Shown here one piece after another: positions 19,157-27,611 of a DNA stretch of 64,000 bases. This stretch comes from Aeromonas tecta. GTDB lineage: Bacteria; Pseudomonadota; Gammaproteobacteria; Enterobacterales; Aeromonadaceae. The stretch spans positions 248,786-312,785 of the forward strand of contig NZ_CDCA01000036.1 in assembly GCF_000820185.1 (NCBI RefSeq), given 5' to 3'. The translations under genes were made by a program, and so were the position numbers. Each line of letters starts with the position of its first letter. Position 1 is the first letter of the stretch. Below the pieces are notes generated by a model, which was not told the origin of the DNA, ran no database searches, and was given only the letters and a program-made list of their open reading frames with translations.

Positions 19157-20887
19157 CTAGAGGCCGGCGGCTTCCAGATGCTCCACCAGCAGTTGCACGC
19201 TGCGGTTGCCGCGCCACTCGTTCACATCGAGCCGATAGACCAGCCGCACCCGCTTGACCGAGGCATCGGGCCAGCGCTTGAGATCGACCCCGAAGGCGAT
19301 GGCATCCACCGCGTGGCCGGAATCCGTGGTCAGCATCATCTTCAAGTGCTTCTCCCCCACCAGCCGCTGCTGTACCAGCACGAACTCGCCGTCAAACAGC
19401 GGCTCAGGGAAGGCCTGACCCCAGGGGCCGGAGGCACGGATAAGCTCGGCGAGCTCCAGGCTCAGCTCGTCGGGCAGCAACTCGCCATCGGTGAGCAGCA
19501 CCCCGGTCAACAGCTCAGGGGTCACCAGCTCGGTGATGACGGCCTCGAACGCGCGGCCAAACGCCTCGATATTGGCCTTGGGCAGGGTCAGCCCGGCGGC
19601 CATGGCATGGCCACCGAACTTGCCCATCAGATCTGGGTGGCGGGTATCGAGCAATTCCAGCGCATCGCGCAGGTGTACGCCCGGGATGGAACGCCCCGAG
19701 CCCTTGAGCTCGGTGTCGCTGCTCTCGGCGAAGGCGATCACCGGCCTGTAGTACTTCTCCTTGATCTTGGAGGCCACCAGCCCGACTACCCCCTGATGCC
19801 ACTCGTCTCGGTGCAGCACTATGCCGGACGGCACCTCGCCGTCACGAGAACGGATCTGCTCCAGGGTGGCGAGCGCCTCCTGCTGCATGCCCTGCTCTAT
19901 CTCCTTGCGTTCCTGGTTGAGGCTGTCCATCTCGGCGGCCAGCGTGCGCGCCAGATTGATGTCGTCGCACAGCAAGCAGGCGACCCCGAGGGACATGTCA
20001 TCAAGCCGCCCGACTGCATTGAGGCGCGGACCGAGCGCGAAGCCGAGATCGGCGGCGCACAGCCGGCGGCCATCGCGGCCCGACACATCCACCAGCGCCT
20101 GGATACCGGGGCGGCAACGCCCGGCCCGGATCCGCTGCAGCCCCTGATGCACCAGGATGCGGTTGTTGCCATCGAGCGCCACCACGTCGGCGACGGTGCC
20201 AAGCGCCACCAGATCGAGATAATCCGCCACATTGGGGGCGCGGATCCCCATGCGTTCAAACCAGCCCGCCTGGCGCAGATGGGTGTTGAGCGCCGCCATC
20301 AGGTAGAAGGCGACCCCCACCCCGGCCAGGGATTTCGAGGGAAAATCGCAGCCACGCTGGTTAGGGTTCACTATCGCATCGGCGTCAGGCAGCTCATGGC
20401 CCGGCAGGTGATGATCGGTGACCAGTACCTGCATGCCGGCGGCCTTGGCGGCGGCGACACCGGCGATGCTGGAGATGCCGTTATCCACGGTGATCAGGAA
20501 CTCGGCGCCGCGAGCCACCGCCAGCGCGACGATCTCCGGGGTGAGGCCATAACCGAATTCGAAACGGTTCGGCACCAAAAAGTCGATGCTCTGCCCCCCC
20601 ATGGCGCGCAGCGCCAATACGCACAGCGCCGAGCTGGTGGCGCCGTCGCAGTCAAAATCCCCGACGATGAGGATGCGTTTCTGGGCGGTCAGCGCGGCGG
20701 CCAGCAGCGGCACCGCCTGCTCCATGCCAAACAGCCGCTGGGGCGGCAACAGCAGGCTGGCGCTGCGCTCGAGCAGGGCGGGATCCTCGACCCCGCGACT
20801 GGCGAAGATCTGGCGCAACAACGGATGAAGAGTGGCGGGAAGATGGGAATCATCCACCCGTGGGCGACGACGAATTTGCAGGGACAT
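19157..20887 (-). CDS. recJ: Single-strand DNA 5'-3' exonuclease RecJ
   Basis: A DHH-family nuclease used in recombination and mismatch repair. It has 576 residues (E. coli 577). The metal-binding motifs GDFDCDGATSS and the DHH motif (TDHHLPG) are present, together with the DHHA1 region GSGRSIPGVHLRDAL. Its first 38 bases overlap the end of the upstream dsbC-like gene, so translation is likely coupled. The xerD-dsbC-recJ order of E. coli is partly kept, but mscL now sits between xerD and dsbC. Confidence 0.96.
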   Translation of the reverse strand: MSLQIRRRPRVDDSHLPATLHPLLRQIFASRGVEDPALLERSASLLLPPQRLFGMEQAVPLLAAALTAQKRILIVGDFDCDGATSSALCVLALRAMGGQSIDFLVPNRFEFGYGLTPEIVALAVARGAEFLITVDNGISSIAGVAAAKAAGMQVLVTDHHLPGHELPDADAIVNPNQRGCDFPSKSLAGVGVAFYLMAALNTHLRQAGWFERMGIRAPNVADYLDLVALGTVADVVALDGNNRILVHQGLQRIRAGRCRPGIQALVDVSGRDGRRLCAADLGFALGPRLNAVGRLDDMSLGVACLLCDDINLARTLAAEMDSLNQERKEIEQGMQQEALATLEQIRSRDGEVPSGIVLHRDEWHQGVVGLVASKIKEKYYRPVIAFAESSDTELKGSGRSIPGVHLRDALELLDTRHPDLMGKFGGHAMAAGLTLPKANIEAFGRAFEAVITELVTPELLTGVLLTDGELLPDELSLELAELIRASGPWGQAFPEPLFDGEFVLVQQRLVGEKHLKMMLTTDSGHAVDAIAFGVDLKRWPDASVKRVRLVYRLDVNEWRGNRSVQLLVEHLEAAGL

Positions 20888-21581
20888 CGATATGATCCAG
20901 TAGCATGAGCAGTTGTTCAGGGCTTCGGTAACCCCGCACCAGATCCCCGTTTGGCAGGACCCAGCTTGGTGACGCCTTGATCCCGAGCCATTGGCTCAGG
21001 CCGATATGATGGGCAAGGATCTCATTACAGTCGGCCGCTGGCAAACGATCACTGAGACTGAGTTCACTGAGCAGCTCCGGCGAGCACCAGTGCGCCTGCA
21101 CATCCGCCAGCTCCTCGAAGGTGCCAGCCAGGGGCAGTAACTGCACACTCACCCCCAGGGCCTGCAGTTGCGGCAGCTCTGCCAGCGCGGGGCGGCACTG
21201 GCGACAATCCAGTGCGGTAAACAGGGTGATCTGATGACGCTCGTGGGGCGCCTTGAGCTGCATCCGCGCCGCGCCTATCTGGGACAGGGCCAGTCGGCGC
21301 TGGCGCTGCTGGCCCAGCACGGTGAGGTTCTTCATGTCATGGCCAAGATCCAGCATCGAGCCCTGCAACACATAGTCACCCTTGGCATCGCTGTAGATCA
21401 GCCCCTGGGCCGTGCCCAGCAGGAAGAGACCCGGCAGCGGGGTCTCATCCACCAGAAACACCTCCATGCCGAGTCGCTGGGCTATGGTCTGTTTCAGTTG
21501 TTGAGGATCCATCCCCGCGTTGGCGACAAAGGCGCACAACACCATCATTCCCAGTAGTAAATGCTTCACTATTTTACCCAC
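20850..21581 (-). CDS. dsbC: Divergent DsbC-like disulfide isomerase
   Basis: A periplasmic thioredoxin-fold protein of 243 residues with a signal peptide ([15 protein letters not shown]). The N-terminal dimerisation domain and C-terminal catalytic domain follow the DsbC layout, and the structural cysteine pair (HWC and ADC) is kept. The active site is odd: CRQC ([10 protein letters not shown]) instead of CGYC, and the cis-proline loop reads KASPSW rather than a Thr-Pro. Position next to recJ supports orthology. Redox properties may differ from classical DsbC. Confidence 0.8.
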   Translation of the reverse strand: MGKIVKHLLLGMMVLCAFVANAGMDPQQLKQTIAQRLGMEVFLVDETPLPGLFLLGTAQGLIYSDAKGDYVLQGSMLDLGHDMKNLTVLGQQRQRRLALSQIGAARMQLKAPHERHQITLFTALDCRQCRPALAELPQLQALGVSVQLLPLAGTFEELADVQAHWCSPELLSELSLSDRLPAADCNEILAHHIGLSQWLGIKASPSWVLPNGDLVRGYRSPEQLLMLLDHIDVPANSSSPTGG

Positions 21582-21828
21582 CTGGCATGAACGAGAGGTT
21601 TTATACGGTAAACCAGTGACAATCGCGTCTCAAATCATAAATTACAGACTGATTAATAGTGCCGGATGCAAAAAATTCCTATTCCCGCAGGTTGCCAATT
21701 GGGCCGATGCCCCGCAAGCTAAACGGGACTGCAGGAGACACGATGGTCATCCCTCTGTTTTCCTGATGTTTTATTATTCAAATCGAGGGGCGGTAGCGGC
21801 CGCTCCCAACCCATTTTTGGAGGGGAAA

Positions 21829-22236
21829 ATGAGTCTGATTCAAGAGTTCAAGGCCTTTGCGGCCAGAGGCAACGTCATCGACATGGCGGTCGGTATCATC
21901 ATTGGTGCCGCCTTCGGCAAGATCGTCTCCTCCTTCGTGGGTGACGTGATCATGCCGCCAATTGGTCTGATCCTGGGGGGTGTGGACTTCAGCGATCTGG
22001 CCGTGACCCTGAAGGCCGCCGAGGGGACCACGCCGGCCGTGGTCATCGCCTACGGCAAGTTCATCCAGACCATCATCGACTTCCTGATCATCTCTTTTGC
22101 CATCTTCATGGGGCTCAAAGCCATCAACACCCTCAAGAAGAAGCAGGAAGAGGCCGCAGCCCCCGCCGGCCCCACCAAGGATCAGGAACTGCTGAGCGAG
22201 ATCCGCGATCTGCTCAAATCCCAGCAGGGAAAATAA
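21829..22236 (+). CDS. mscL: Large-conductance mechanosensitive channel
   Basis: An inner-membrane emergency valve opened by membrane tension during osmotic downshock. It has 135 residues (E. coli 136). The N-terminus [21 protein letters not shown] and first pore helix are family-typical, the second helix is [18 protein letters not shown], and a C-terminal helical bundle follows. GGAGGGG precedes the start. Upstream, 21582-21828 is an AT-richer divergent spacer to dsbC in which I recognise no RNA element. Confidence 0.96.
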   Translation: MSLIQEFKAFAARGNVIDMAVGIIIGAAFGKIVSSFVGDVIMPPIGLILGGVDFSDLAVTLKAAEGTTPAVVIAYGKFIQTIIDFLIISFAIFMGLKAINTLKKKQEEAAAPAGPTKDQELLSEIRDLLKSQQGK

Positions 22237-22261
22237 GCGCCAACTCCTGTCGTGTGCTTGA

Positions 22262-22290
22262 AAAAAACCGCCTGCTGGCGGTTTTTTGTT
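22262..22290. terminator. Bidirectional terminator, mscL / xerD
   Basis: AAAACCGCC pairs with GGCGGTTTT around a TGCT loop. T runs follow on the plus strand and A runs precede it, so it can serve both converging genes. Confidence 0.85.
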
Positions 22291-22297
22291 GTCGGCA

Positions 22298-23209
22298 TCA
22301 GGCGCGGGGGTGGTGCTCGCCGTGCAGCGTCTTGAGCCGCTCGTTCGCCACATGGGTGTAGATCTGGGTGGTGGAGAGATCCGCATGCCCCAGCAGCATC
22401 TGCACCACCCGCAGATCGGCGCCGTGGTTGAGCAGGTGGGTGGCAAAAGCATGGCGCAGGGTATGGGGAGAGAGCTCTCCGGCAACGCCCGCCCGCATGG
22501 CGTAGAGCTTGATCCGATGCCAGAAGGTCTGGCGGGTCATCATCCTGGCCTGCTTGGAGGGGAACACCACATCCGAGCTGGTACCGCCGAGCAGCAGGGT
22601 GCGCGCCTCCCGGTAGTAACGCTCCAGCCAGTAGACGGCCTCCTCCCCCATGGGCACCAGTCGCTCCTTGTTGCCCTTGCCCACCACCCGCACCAACCCC
22701 TGGCGCAGGCTGACATGCTCGGCGGTGAGGCCCACCAGCTCGGAGACACGCAGGCCGGTGGCATAGAGCAGCTCCAGCATTGCCTTGTCTCGCAGCTCCA
22801 GCGGATCATCGACCAGGGGCGCCGCCAGCAACGCCTCCACCTCGGCCTCACTCAAGTCGGAAGGCAGCTTCTTGGGCAGCTTGGGGCCCTCGAGCAGCAC
22901 GGTGGGGTCGTCGCTACGCAGCTTTTCGCGGTTAAGATACTGATAGAAACGGCGCAGAGCGGAGAGGAAGCGGGCCGTGGAGCTGGCGGCAAACTGCTGA
23001 TCGACCCGCCAGGCGAGGTAGTGCTGGATATCGTCCATGCCCGCCAACAGCAGGGAGCTGCCCTCCTTGTCGAGCCATAAGGCAAACTTCTCCAGATCGG
23101 TGCGATAGGAGCTGACCGTGTTGTCAGAGAGTCCCCGCTCCAGCCAGAGAGCATCGAGGAAGGGTTCGATCAGGGGATGGTCGTGCACGGCGGGCGCTGG
23201 CTTGGTCAT
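22298..23209 (-). CDS. xerD: Tyrosine recombinase XerD
   Basis: With XerC it resolves chromosome dimers at dif. From the ATG at 23209 it has 303 residues (E. coli 298). The N-terminal SAM-like core-binding domain is followed by the catalytic domain with ATGLRVSEL, HTLRHAFATHLL, LGHADLSTTQIYTH (catalytic Arg, His-x-x-Arg, His and Tyr). It is divergent from fldB, as in E. coli. Confidence 0.96.
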   Translation of the reverse strand: MTKPAPAVHDHPLIEPFLDALWLERGLSDNTVSSYRTDLEKFALWLDKEGSSLLLAGMDDIQHYLAWRVDQQFAASSTARFLSALRRFYQYLNREKLRSDDPTVLLEGPKLPKKLPSDLSEAEVEALLAAPLVDDPLELRDKAMLELLYATGLRVSELVGLTAEHVSLRQGLVRVVGKGNKERLVPMGEEAVYWLERYYREARTLLLGGTSSDVVFPSKQARMMTRQTFWHRIKLYAMRAGVAGELSPHTLRHAFATHLLNHGADLRVVQMLLGHADLSTTQIYTHVANERLKTLHGEHHPRA

Positions 23210-23384
23210 AAGGCTTGAGTCTTCGGCAAACGGAGACTCATTGTAGCGGGCCCGTGCCACCAGGCACAGCGGGATGCACCATCAGGAGCGCTTGCCCCGT
23301 GAAGGGCTCCGGCCAATCTGCTAGACTGGCCCCTCCCCTATGTTGCCCAGCACATTGTTACCCACCGCGATCGAGAGAAGAGCG

Positions 23385-23903
23385 ATGAAGATAGGTTTGT
23401 TTTACGGCTCTACCACCTGTTACACCGAGATGGCTGCCGAGAAGATCCGCGCCCTCATCGGCCCCGAGCTGGTCGATCTCCACAACATCAAGGATGTGCC
23501 CCTCGCCCACATGCAGGAGTACGACATCCTGATCCTCGGCATCTCCACCTGGGATTTCGGTGAGCTGCAGGAAGACTGGGAGTCCCGTTGGGACGACATT
23601 GCGGGCGTCGAGCTGGAAGGCCGTATCATCGCCCTGTTCGGCATGGGCGATCAGCTCGGCTACGGCGAGTGGTACCAGGATGCCCTGGGCCTGTTGCACG
23701 ATCAGCTGGTGCCAAAAGGCGTCAAACTGGTGGGTTACTGGCCCAATGAAGGCTACGAGTTCGATGCCTCCAAGGCACTGATCGACGATGGTCGTCACTT
23801 CGTCGGCCTGGCCCTCGATGACGCCAACCAGTACGACCAGACCGAGCCTCGCATCGAGCAGTGGGTCGATCAGATCCTGAGCGAGATCCACGAACTGCTC
23901 TGA
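23385..23903 (+). CDS. fldB: Flavodoxin FldB
   Basis: An FMN-binding electron carrier of 172 residues. The phosphate loop is YGSTTCYT near residue 7, with the flavin-stacking segments around [11 protein letters not shown] and [14 protein letters not shown] chose the ATG at 23385, preceded by GAGAGAAG, so that the protein begins MKIGLFYGS. The divergent xerD neighbour is conserved. Its final 40 or so codons are repeated almost perfectly just after its stop. Confidence 0.95.
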   Translation: MKIGLFYGSTTCYTEMAAEKIRALIGPELVDLHNIKDVPLAHMQEYDILILGISTWDFGELQEDWESRWDDIAGVELEGRIIALFGMGDQLGYGEWYQDALGLLHDQLVPKGVKLVGYWPNEGYEFDASKALIDDGRHFVGLALDDANQYDQTEPRIEQWVDQILSEIHELL

Positions 23904-24032
23904 TGCCTGTTCGACTATGGTTGCCACTTCGTCGGCCTGGCCCTCGATGACGCCAACCAGTACGACCAGACCGAGCCTCGCATCGAACAGTGGGTCGATC
24001 AGATCCTGAGCGAGATCCACGAGCTGCTCTGA
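23904..24032 (+). repeat. In-phase duplicate of the fldB 3' end
   Basis: Bases 23911-24032 copy fldB bases 23782-23903 at an offset of 129 with only about five differences, stop codon included. The offset is 43 codons, so the copy stays in the fldB frame directly after the fldB TGA. Two of the changes (GAG/GAA and GAA/GAG) are silent. The left edge shares GATGCCT with the parent at 23763 and 23902. This is the youngest-looking of the tail echoes. Confidence 0.95.
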
Positions 24033-24216
24033 CCCTGGTTTGCGGCTAGCCGCGCTGAGCACTTGGGTTCAGATCTCGAGCCGATTGCCTCAATCGGTAT
24101 CATTGCATGACGCCATGACGACTTTTTTGCACGGGTCTGTAACAATGAAACCGTCCCCAGTCACCCTCGGTGCCGGGGGCGGCCGTCAACAGGCTCAGAC
24201 CAGAAAAGGATATGCT

Positions 24217-25617
24217 ATGACCCCATTCTCCCTGCTGCCCCCCACCATTGCCCGCGATGTGCTCGATCACGCGCTGGCCCTTGGCGCCGACTTCGCCGAG
24301 CTGTTCGTGGAGCGCAAGCGGCGCAGCCAGCTCGGTCTGCTTTCCAGCCAGATAGAAGCCATCAGCGGCGGCCTCGATTTCGGCATAGGCGTGCGGCTGT
24401 GCTACGGCCACAAGGTGCTCTACGGCTACACCAACCTGGCCGATCGCAACGAGCTGCTGCGCATCGTGAGCCTGCTGGCGGCCAAAGACAGGCGTGACCC
24501 TGTGGTGACCACCACCGCCTTCGATTTCACTCGCCTCACCGACCATCACCCCATCGCCCTGCCGCTGTCGGCAGACAAGCTGCTGGAGCAGAAGATTGCC
24601 TACCTGCACGCCATGGACGCGGCGGCCCGCGCCGAGAGCAGCAAGGTGAGCCAGTTCTCCGCCAATGCGCTTGGCTGGGAGCAGGAGGTGGAGATCTTCA
24701 ACAGTGAAGGGCTGCAGGTGAGCGATCGTCGCCACTACAACCGCATCATGGCCCAGGCCATCGCCCAAGAAGGGAGCGAGCAGAGCATGGGCTATGAGGC
24801 CCCAGGCGCCCTGATGGGCTGGGAGCACGCGGCCCTCATCGACCCACGCGAGCTGGCACTCAGTGCCACCCGCCAGGCACTGGTGAAACTCGGCGCGGCC
24901 CCCTGCCCAAGCGGCAAGCTGCCGGTCATCCTGGAGGGCGGTTTTGGCGGCGTCATCTTCCACGAGGCCTGTGGCCACCTGCTGGAGACCACCTCGGTGG
25001 CCAAGAAGGCCTCGGTATTCCACGACAAGATGGGCCAGCTCATCGCCAATCCCGTGGTCAGCGCGGTGGACGAAGGCCTGCAAGGCAACGCCTGGGGCTC
25101 CATCAACGTCGATGACGAGGGCATGGCGACCCAGCACACCCAGCTGATCAAGGATGGGGTACTGACCGGTTTCCTGGTCGATCGCATGGGGGCGCTGAAG
25201 ACCGGCTATGCCCGCACCGGCTCAGGCCGGCGTGAATCCTACAAATTCGCCCCCGCCTCGCGCATGCGCAACACCTTTATCGAGCCGGGAAACCATTCTC
25301 TCGATGAGATGCTGGCCACGGTAGAGCGCGGCATCTATGCCAAGCGGATGGGAGGCGGCTCGGTGCAACCCGGCACCGGCGAGTTCAACTTCAACGTGCA
25401 AGAGGCCTATCTCATCGAGGGGGGCAAGATAACCCGGCCACTCAAGTCAGCCACCCTGATCGGCACAGGGCCTCAGGTATTGAAAGAGATCTCCATGGTC
25501 GGCCGCGATCTCAGTATCGCCGCCGGCATGTGCGGCTCGGTCTCCGGCTCCATCCCGACCTCCGTCGGCCAGCCGCAGCTCAAAGTCGACAGCATTCTGG
25601 TCGGAGGAAACGCCTGA
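24217..25617 (+). CDS. tldD: TldD-family zinc metalloprotease
   Basis: The catalytic subunit of a TldD/TldE protease that degrades small unfolded peptides through a narrow chamber. It has 466 residues from the ATG at 24217. The zinc motif HExxxH is HEACGH at 249-254. The flanking residues (HEACGHLLETTSVAKKASVF) resemble TldD proteins of Firmicutes and archaea more than E. coli TldD, which reads HEAVGHGLEGD. It overlaps tldE by TGATG. This is probably a second pair beside the usual tldD and pmbA. Confidence 0.88.
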   Translation: MTPFSLLPPTIARDVLDHALALGADFAELFVERKRRSQLGLLSSQIEAISGGLDFGIGVRLCYGHKVLYGYTNLADRNELLRIVSLLAAKDRRDPVVTTTAFDFTRLTDHHPIALPLSADKLLEQKIAYLHAMDAAARAESSKVSQFSANALGWEQEVEIFNSEGLQVSDRRHYNRIMAQAIAQEGSEQSMGYEAPGALMGWEHAALIDPRELALSATRQALVKLGAAPCPSGKLPVILEGGFGGVIFHEACGHLLETTSVAKKASVFHDKMGQLIANPVVSAVDEGLQGNAWGSINVDDEGMATQHTQLIKDGVLTGFLVDRMGALKTGYARTGSGRRESYKFAPASRMRNTFIEPGNHSLDEMLATVERGIYAKRMGGGSVQPGTGEFNFNVQEAYLIEGGKITRPLKSATLIGTGPQVLKEISMVGRDLSIAAGMCGSVSGSIPTSVGQPQLKVDSILVGGNA

Positions 25618-26957
25618 TGAGCCAACTCGATATGCATCACCTGCTCAACCGCCTGCTCAACCAGGTCGCCGATCTTGGCGCCGAGGCGGATCTTATCGCC
25701 AATCAGGACAAGGCCTTCTCCCTCAAGGCCGACAAGGGCGAGCTTGGTGAATACAAGGTCACCAGCAGTCAGCAGATCGGCATTCGCCTCATTAAGGATG
25801 GCCGGATCGGCATCGCCTACTCGGAATCCCTGGACGACGCGGCCCTCGATGCCATGTTGCAGGATGCGCTGGATGCCAGCCGTTTCGCCAAGCTGGACGC
25901 GGATCAGGCCATCCGGGTGACCCACAGTCGTCTCAGCACTGACTGCGCCGAGATAAGTCAGCCCGACAACACCCCGGTGGAGGAGAAGATTGCCCTGGCC
26001 CTTCGTTTAGAGGCGGACATGCTGGCCCTGCCCGATGTGACCGGCGCCCCCTACAACGGCTTCTTCGAAGGGGAGAGTCGGCTCTGGCTCGCCAACAGCC
26101 AGGGCAGCTTCTGCCAGCATGGGGAGTTCAGCCTCGGTTGCCACACATCGGCGCTGATCGAGCGCCATGGCCGCCAATCCATGCACTATCAGGGACAATA
26201 TGCGCGCCGCTTCGACGAGCTCGGCAGCGATCCTCTCATCGAGCAGACCTACCGCCTGACCGATGCGCTGCTGATGGGGGAAGCCGTACCGAGCGGTCGC
26301 TACAGCGCCATCTTCACCCTTAACTGCCTGGCCAGCCTGTTTGGTTGCTTCCAGGCCGCGCTGTCGGGCAAGTGGGCCCAGCAGGGGATCAACCCCTGGC
26401 GTGACAAGGTCGGCCAGCACGTGGCCTCCCGCTGGCTCAGCCTGGAGAGCCGGGTATATATGCCGGGCGGCATGCGCATCAAGGGATTCGACGGTGAAGG
26501 GGCCCCTACCCAGGACTTGCTGCTGATCGGTGAAGGGGAACTCAAGACCCTGCTGCACAACAGTGCCAGCGCCCACCACTTCGACGTGGCCAGCAATGGC
26601 GCCGCGGCGCGCAGTGCCCGCGCGGCACTGGATGTGGCCCCCCGTCATCTGGTATTTGGCACTGGCCCTCACACTGAGGCCGAGGTCAAGGCGAGTGAGT
26701 ATCTGGAGCTGGTCAAGCTCGACGGGCTGCACTCGGGCGCCGATGCGGTGAGCGGCGACTTCTCATTTGGCGCCTCCGGCTTCCTGTGCCGGGATGGCGT
26801 GCGCGTTCAACCGGTGCGCGGCATCACTGTGGCAGGCAACTTCTACCGTCTGTTGGGGGAGCTCGAAGCAGTCGGCAACCAGTTGCACCACGACGATGGC
26901 AAGGGCTTCTATGCGCCGCTTATCCGGTTTGGTGGTCTGAGCATTGCTGGCAAGTGA
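25617..26957 (+). CDS. tldE: TldE/PmbA-family non-catalytic partner
   Basis: The partner subunit of TldD, of the same fold but without the zinc motif. It has 446 residues. Typical family features are the SSQQIGIRLIKDGRIGIAY strand near the N-terminus and the C-terminal GDFSFGASGFLCRDG segment. The start codon overlaps the tldD stop, which favours equal expression of the two subunits. The last 17 codons, GFYAPLIRFGGLSIAGK, are echoed 72 bases downstream. Confidence 0.88.
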   Translation: MSQLDMHHLLNRLLNQVADLGAEADLIANQDKAFSLKADKGELGEYKVTSSQQIGIRLIKDGRIGIAYSESLDDAALDAMLQDALDASRFAKLDADQAIRVTHSRLSTDCAEISQPDNTPVEEKIALALRLEADMLALPDVTGAPYNGFFEGESRLWLANSQGSFCQHGEFSLGCHTSALIERHGRQSMHYQGQYARRFDELGSDPLIEQTYRLTDALLMGEAVPSGRYSAIFTLNCLASLFGCFQAALSGKWAQQGINPWRDKVGQHVASRWLSLESRVYMPGGMRIKGFDGEGAPTQDLLLIGEGELKTLLHNSASAHHFDVASNGAAARSARAALDVAPRHLVFGTGPHTEAEVKASEYLELVKLDGLHSGADAVSGDFSFGASGFLCRDGVRVQPVRGITVAGNFYRLLGELEAVGNQLHHDDGKGFYAPLIRFGGLSIAGK

Positions 26958-26975
26958 AGTGATCCCAGACTCAGG

Positions 26976-27032
26976 GGCTTCTATACTCCTCCACCCATCC
27001 GGCTTGGTGGCTTGAACATCGCTGGTAAGCAG
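26976..27032 (+). repeat. In-phase diverged echo of the tldE tail
   Basis: Parent GFYAPLIRFGGLSIAGK (26904-26954) compares with echo GFYTPPPIRLGGLNIAGK at an offset of 72, then 75 after one inserted codon. Both offsets are multiples of three, so the parent frame is kept. Thirteen residues match, and five of these use a silent codon change (Pro, Gly, Leu, Ile, Gly). The stop is lost: CAG CAG follows. Confidence 0.8.
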
Positions 27033-27061
27033 CAGTACAAACCCCCTCGTCTCATCTCCAT

Positions 27062-27090
27062 AAGCGGCGCCATCAGGCGCCGCTTTTTCA
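27062..27090 (+). terminator. Intrinsic terminator after tldE
   Basis: AAGCGGCGCC and GGCGCCGCTT flank an ATCA loop and are followed by TTTCATTG. It lies about 105 bases past the tldE stop, beyond the tail echo, so the echo is transcribed with tldDE. Confidence 0.8.
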
Positions 27091-27171
27091 TTGATGGCGC
27101 CCCTTGGCCGCCACTCCTAACCTCTAAGAGCCACCGGTCGCATCGGCCGGACATTGCTGGAGAACACCAAG

Positions 27172-27546
27172 ATGGACAACACCCTGGTTTGGGCCGACAT
27201 TCCGACCCGGGATCTGGATCGCGCCATGGCCTTCTACGCGGCCCTGCTCGATATAGAGGTAACGCCGGTACAAGAAGAGATCCGCTTTGCCATGCTGCGC
27301 CACGATGGCAACAACGCGGCGGCCTGCCTCGGCCCCATGGATGAATATCATCAGCCGGGCGGCACTGGTCCCCTCATCTATCTCTCCCTCGGGGACAGGC
27401 TAAGAGAGGCCGAGCGGATGGTGCCCCGGCTCGGCGGCAAGGTGCTCGAGCCCCTGCACAGCATCGGCAGCGGCCACGGCTCCCGGGTCATCATCGAAGA
27501 CACCGAGGGCAATCGCCTCGCGCTCTACGCACCACCTGCCGCTTGA
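27172..27546 (+). CDS. VOC (glyoxalase/bleomycin-resistance fold) protein
   Basis: A single-module vicinal-oxygen-chelate protein of 124 residues. It starts MDNTLVWADIPTRDLDRAMAFY, which is the typical first beta-alpha unit, and ends with the second unit DTEGNRLALYAPP. GGAGAA precedes the ATG at 27172. The family includes enzymes and binding proteins, and the substrate cannot be told from sequence. It is a monocistronic gene between two terminators. Confidence 0.85.
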   Translation: MDNTLVWADIPTRDLDRAMAFYAALLDIEVTPVQEEIRFAMLRHDGNNAAACLGPMDEYHQPGGTGPLIYLSLGDRLREAERMVPRLGGKVLEPLHSIGSGHGSRVIIEDTEGNRLALYAPPAA

Positions 27547-27554
27547 GCCGCGTC

Positions 27555-27598
27555 AGAAACAACAACGGCGACCCTGAGGTCGCCGTTGTTGTTTCTCT
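27555..27598. terminator. Bidirectional terminator with 19-bp stem
   Basis: A perfect 19-bp stem (27555-27573 with 27578-27596) has a CTGA loop. It ends both the VOC gene and the convergent transpeptidase gene. Confidence 0.85.
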
Positions 27599-27611
27599 AC
27601 CGCTAAGGCTA

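Noticed and set aside
21582-21828. Structured-looking spacer upstream of mscL considered as a riboswitch
   Set aside because: No match to the conserved cores of TPP, cobalamin, c-di-GMP, SAM, FMN or glycine riboswitches that I know.
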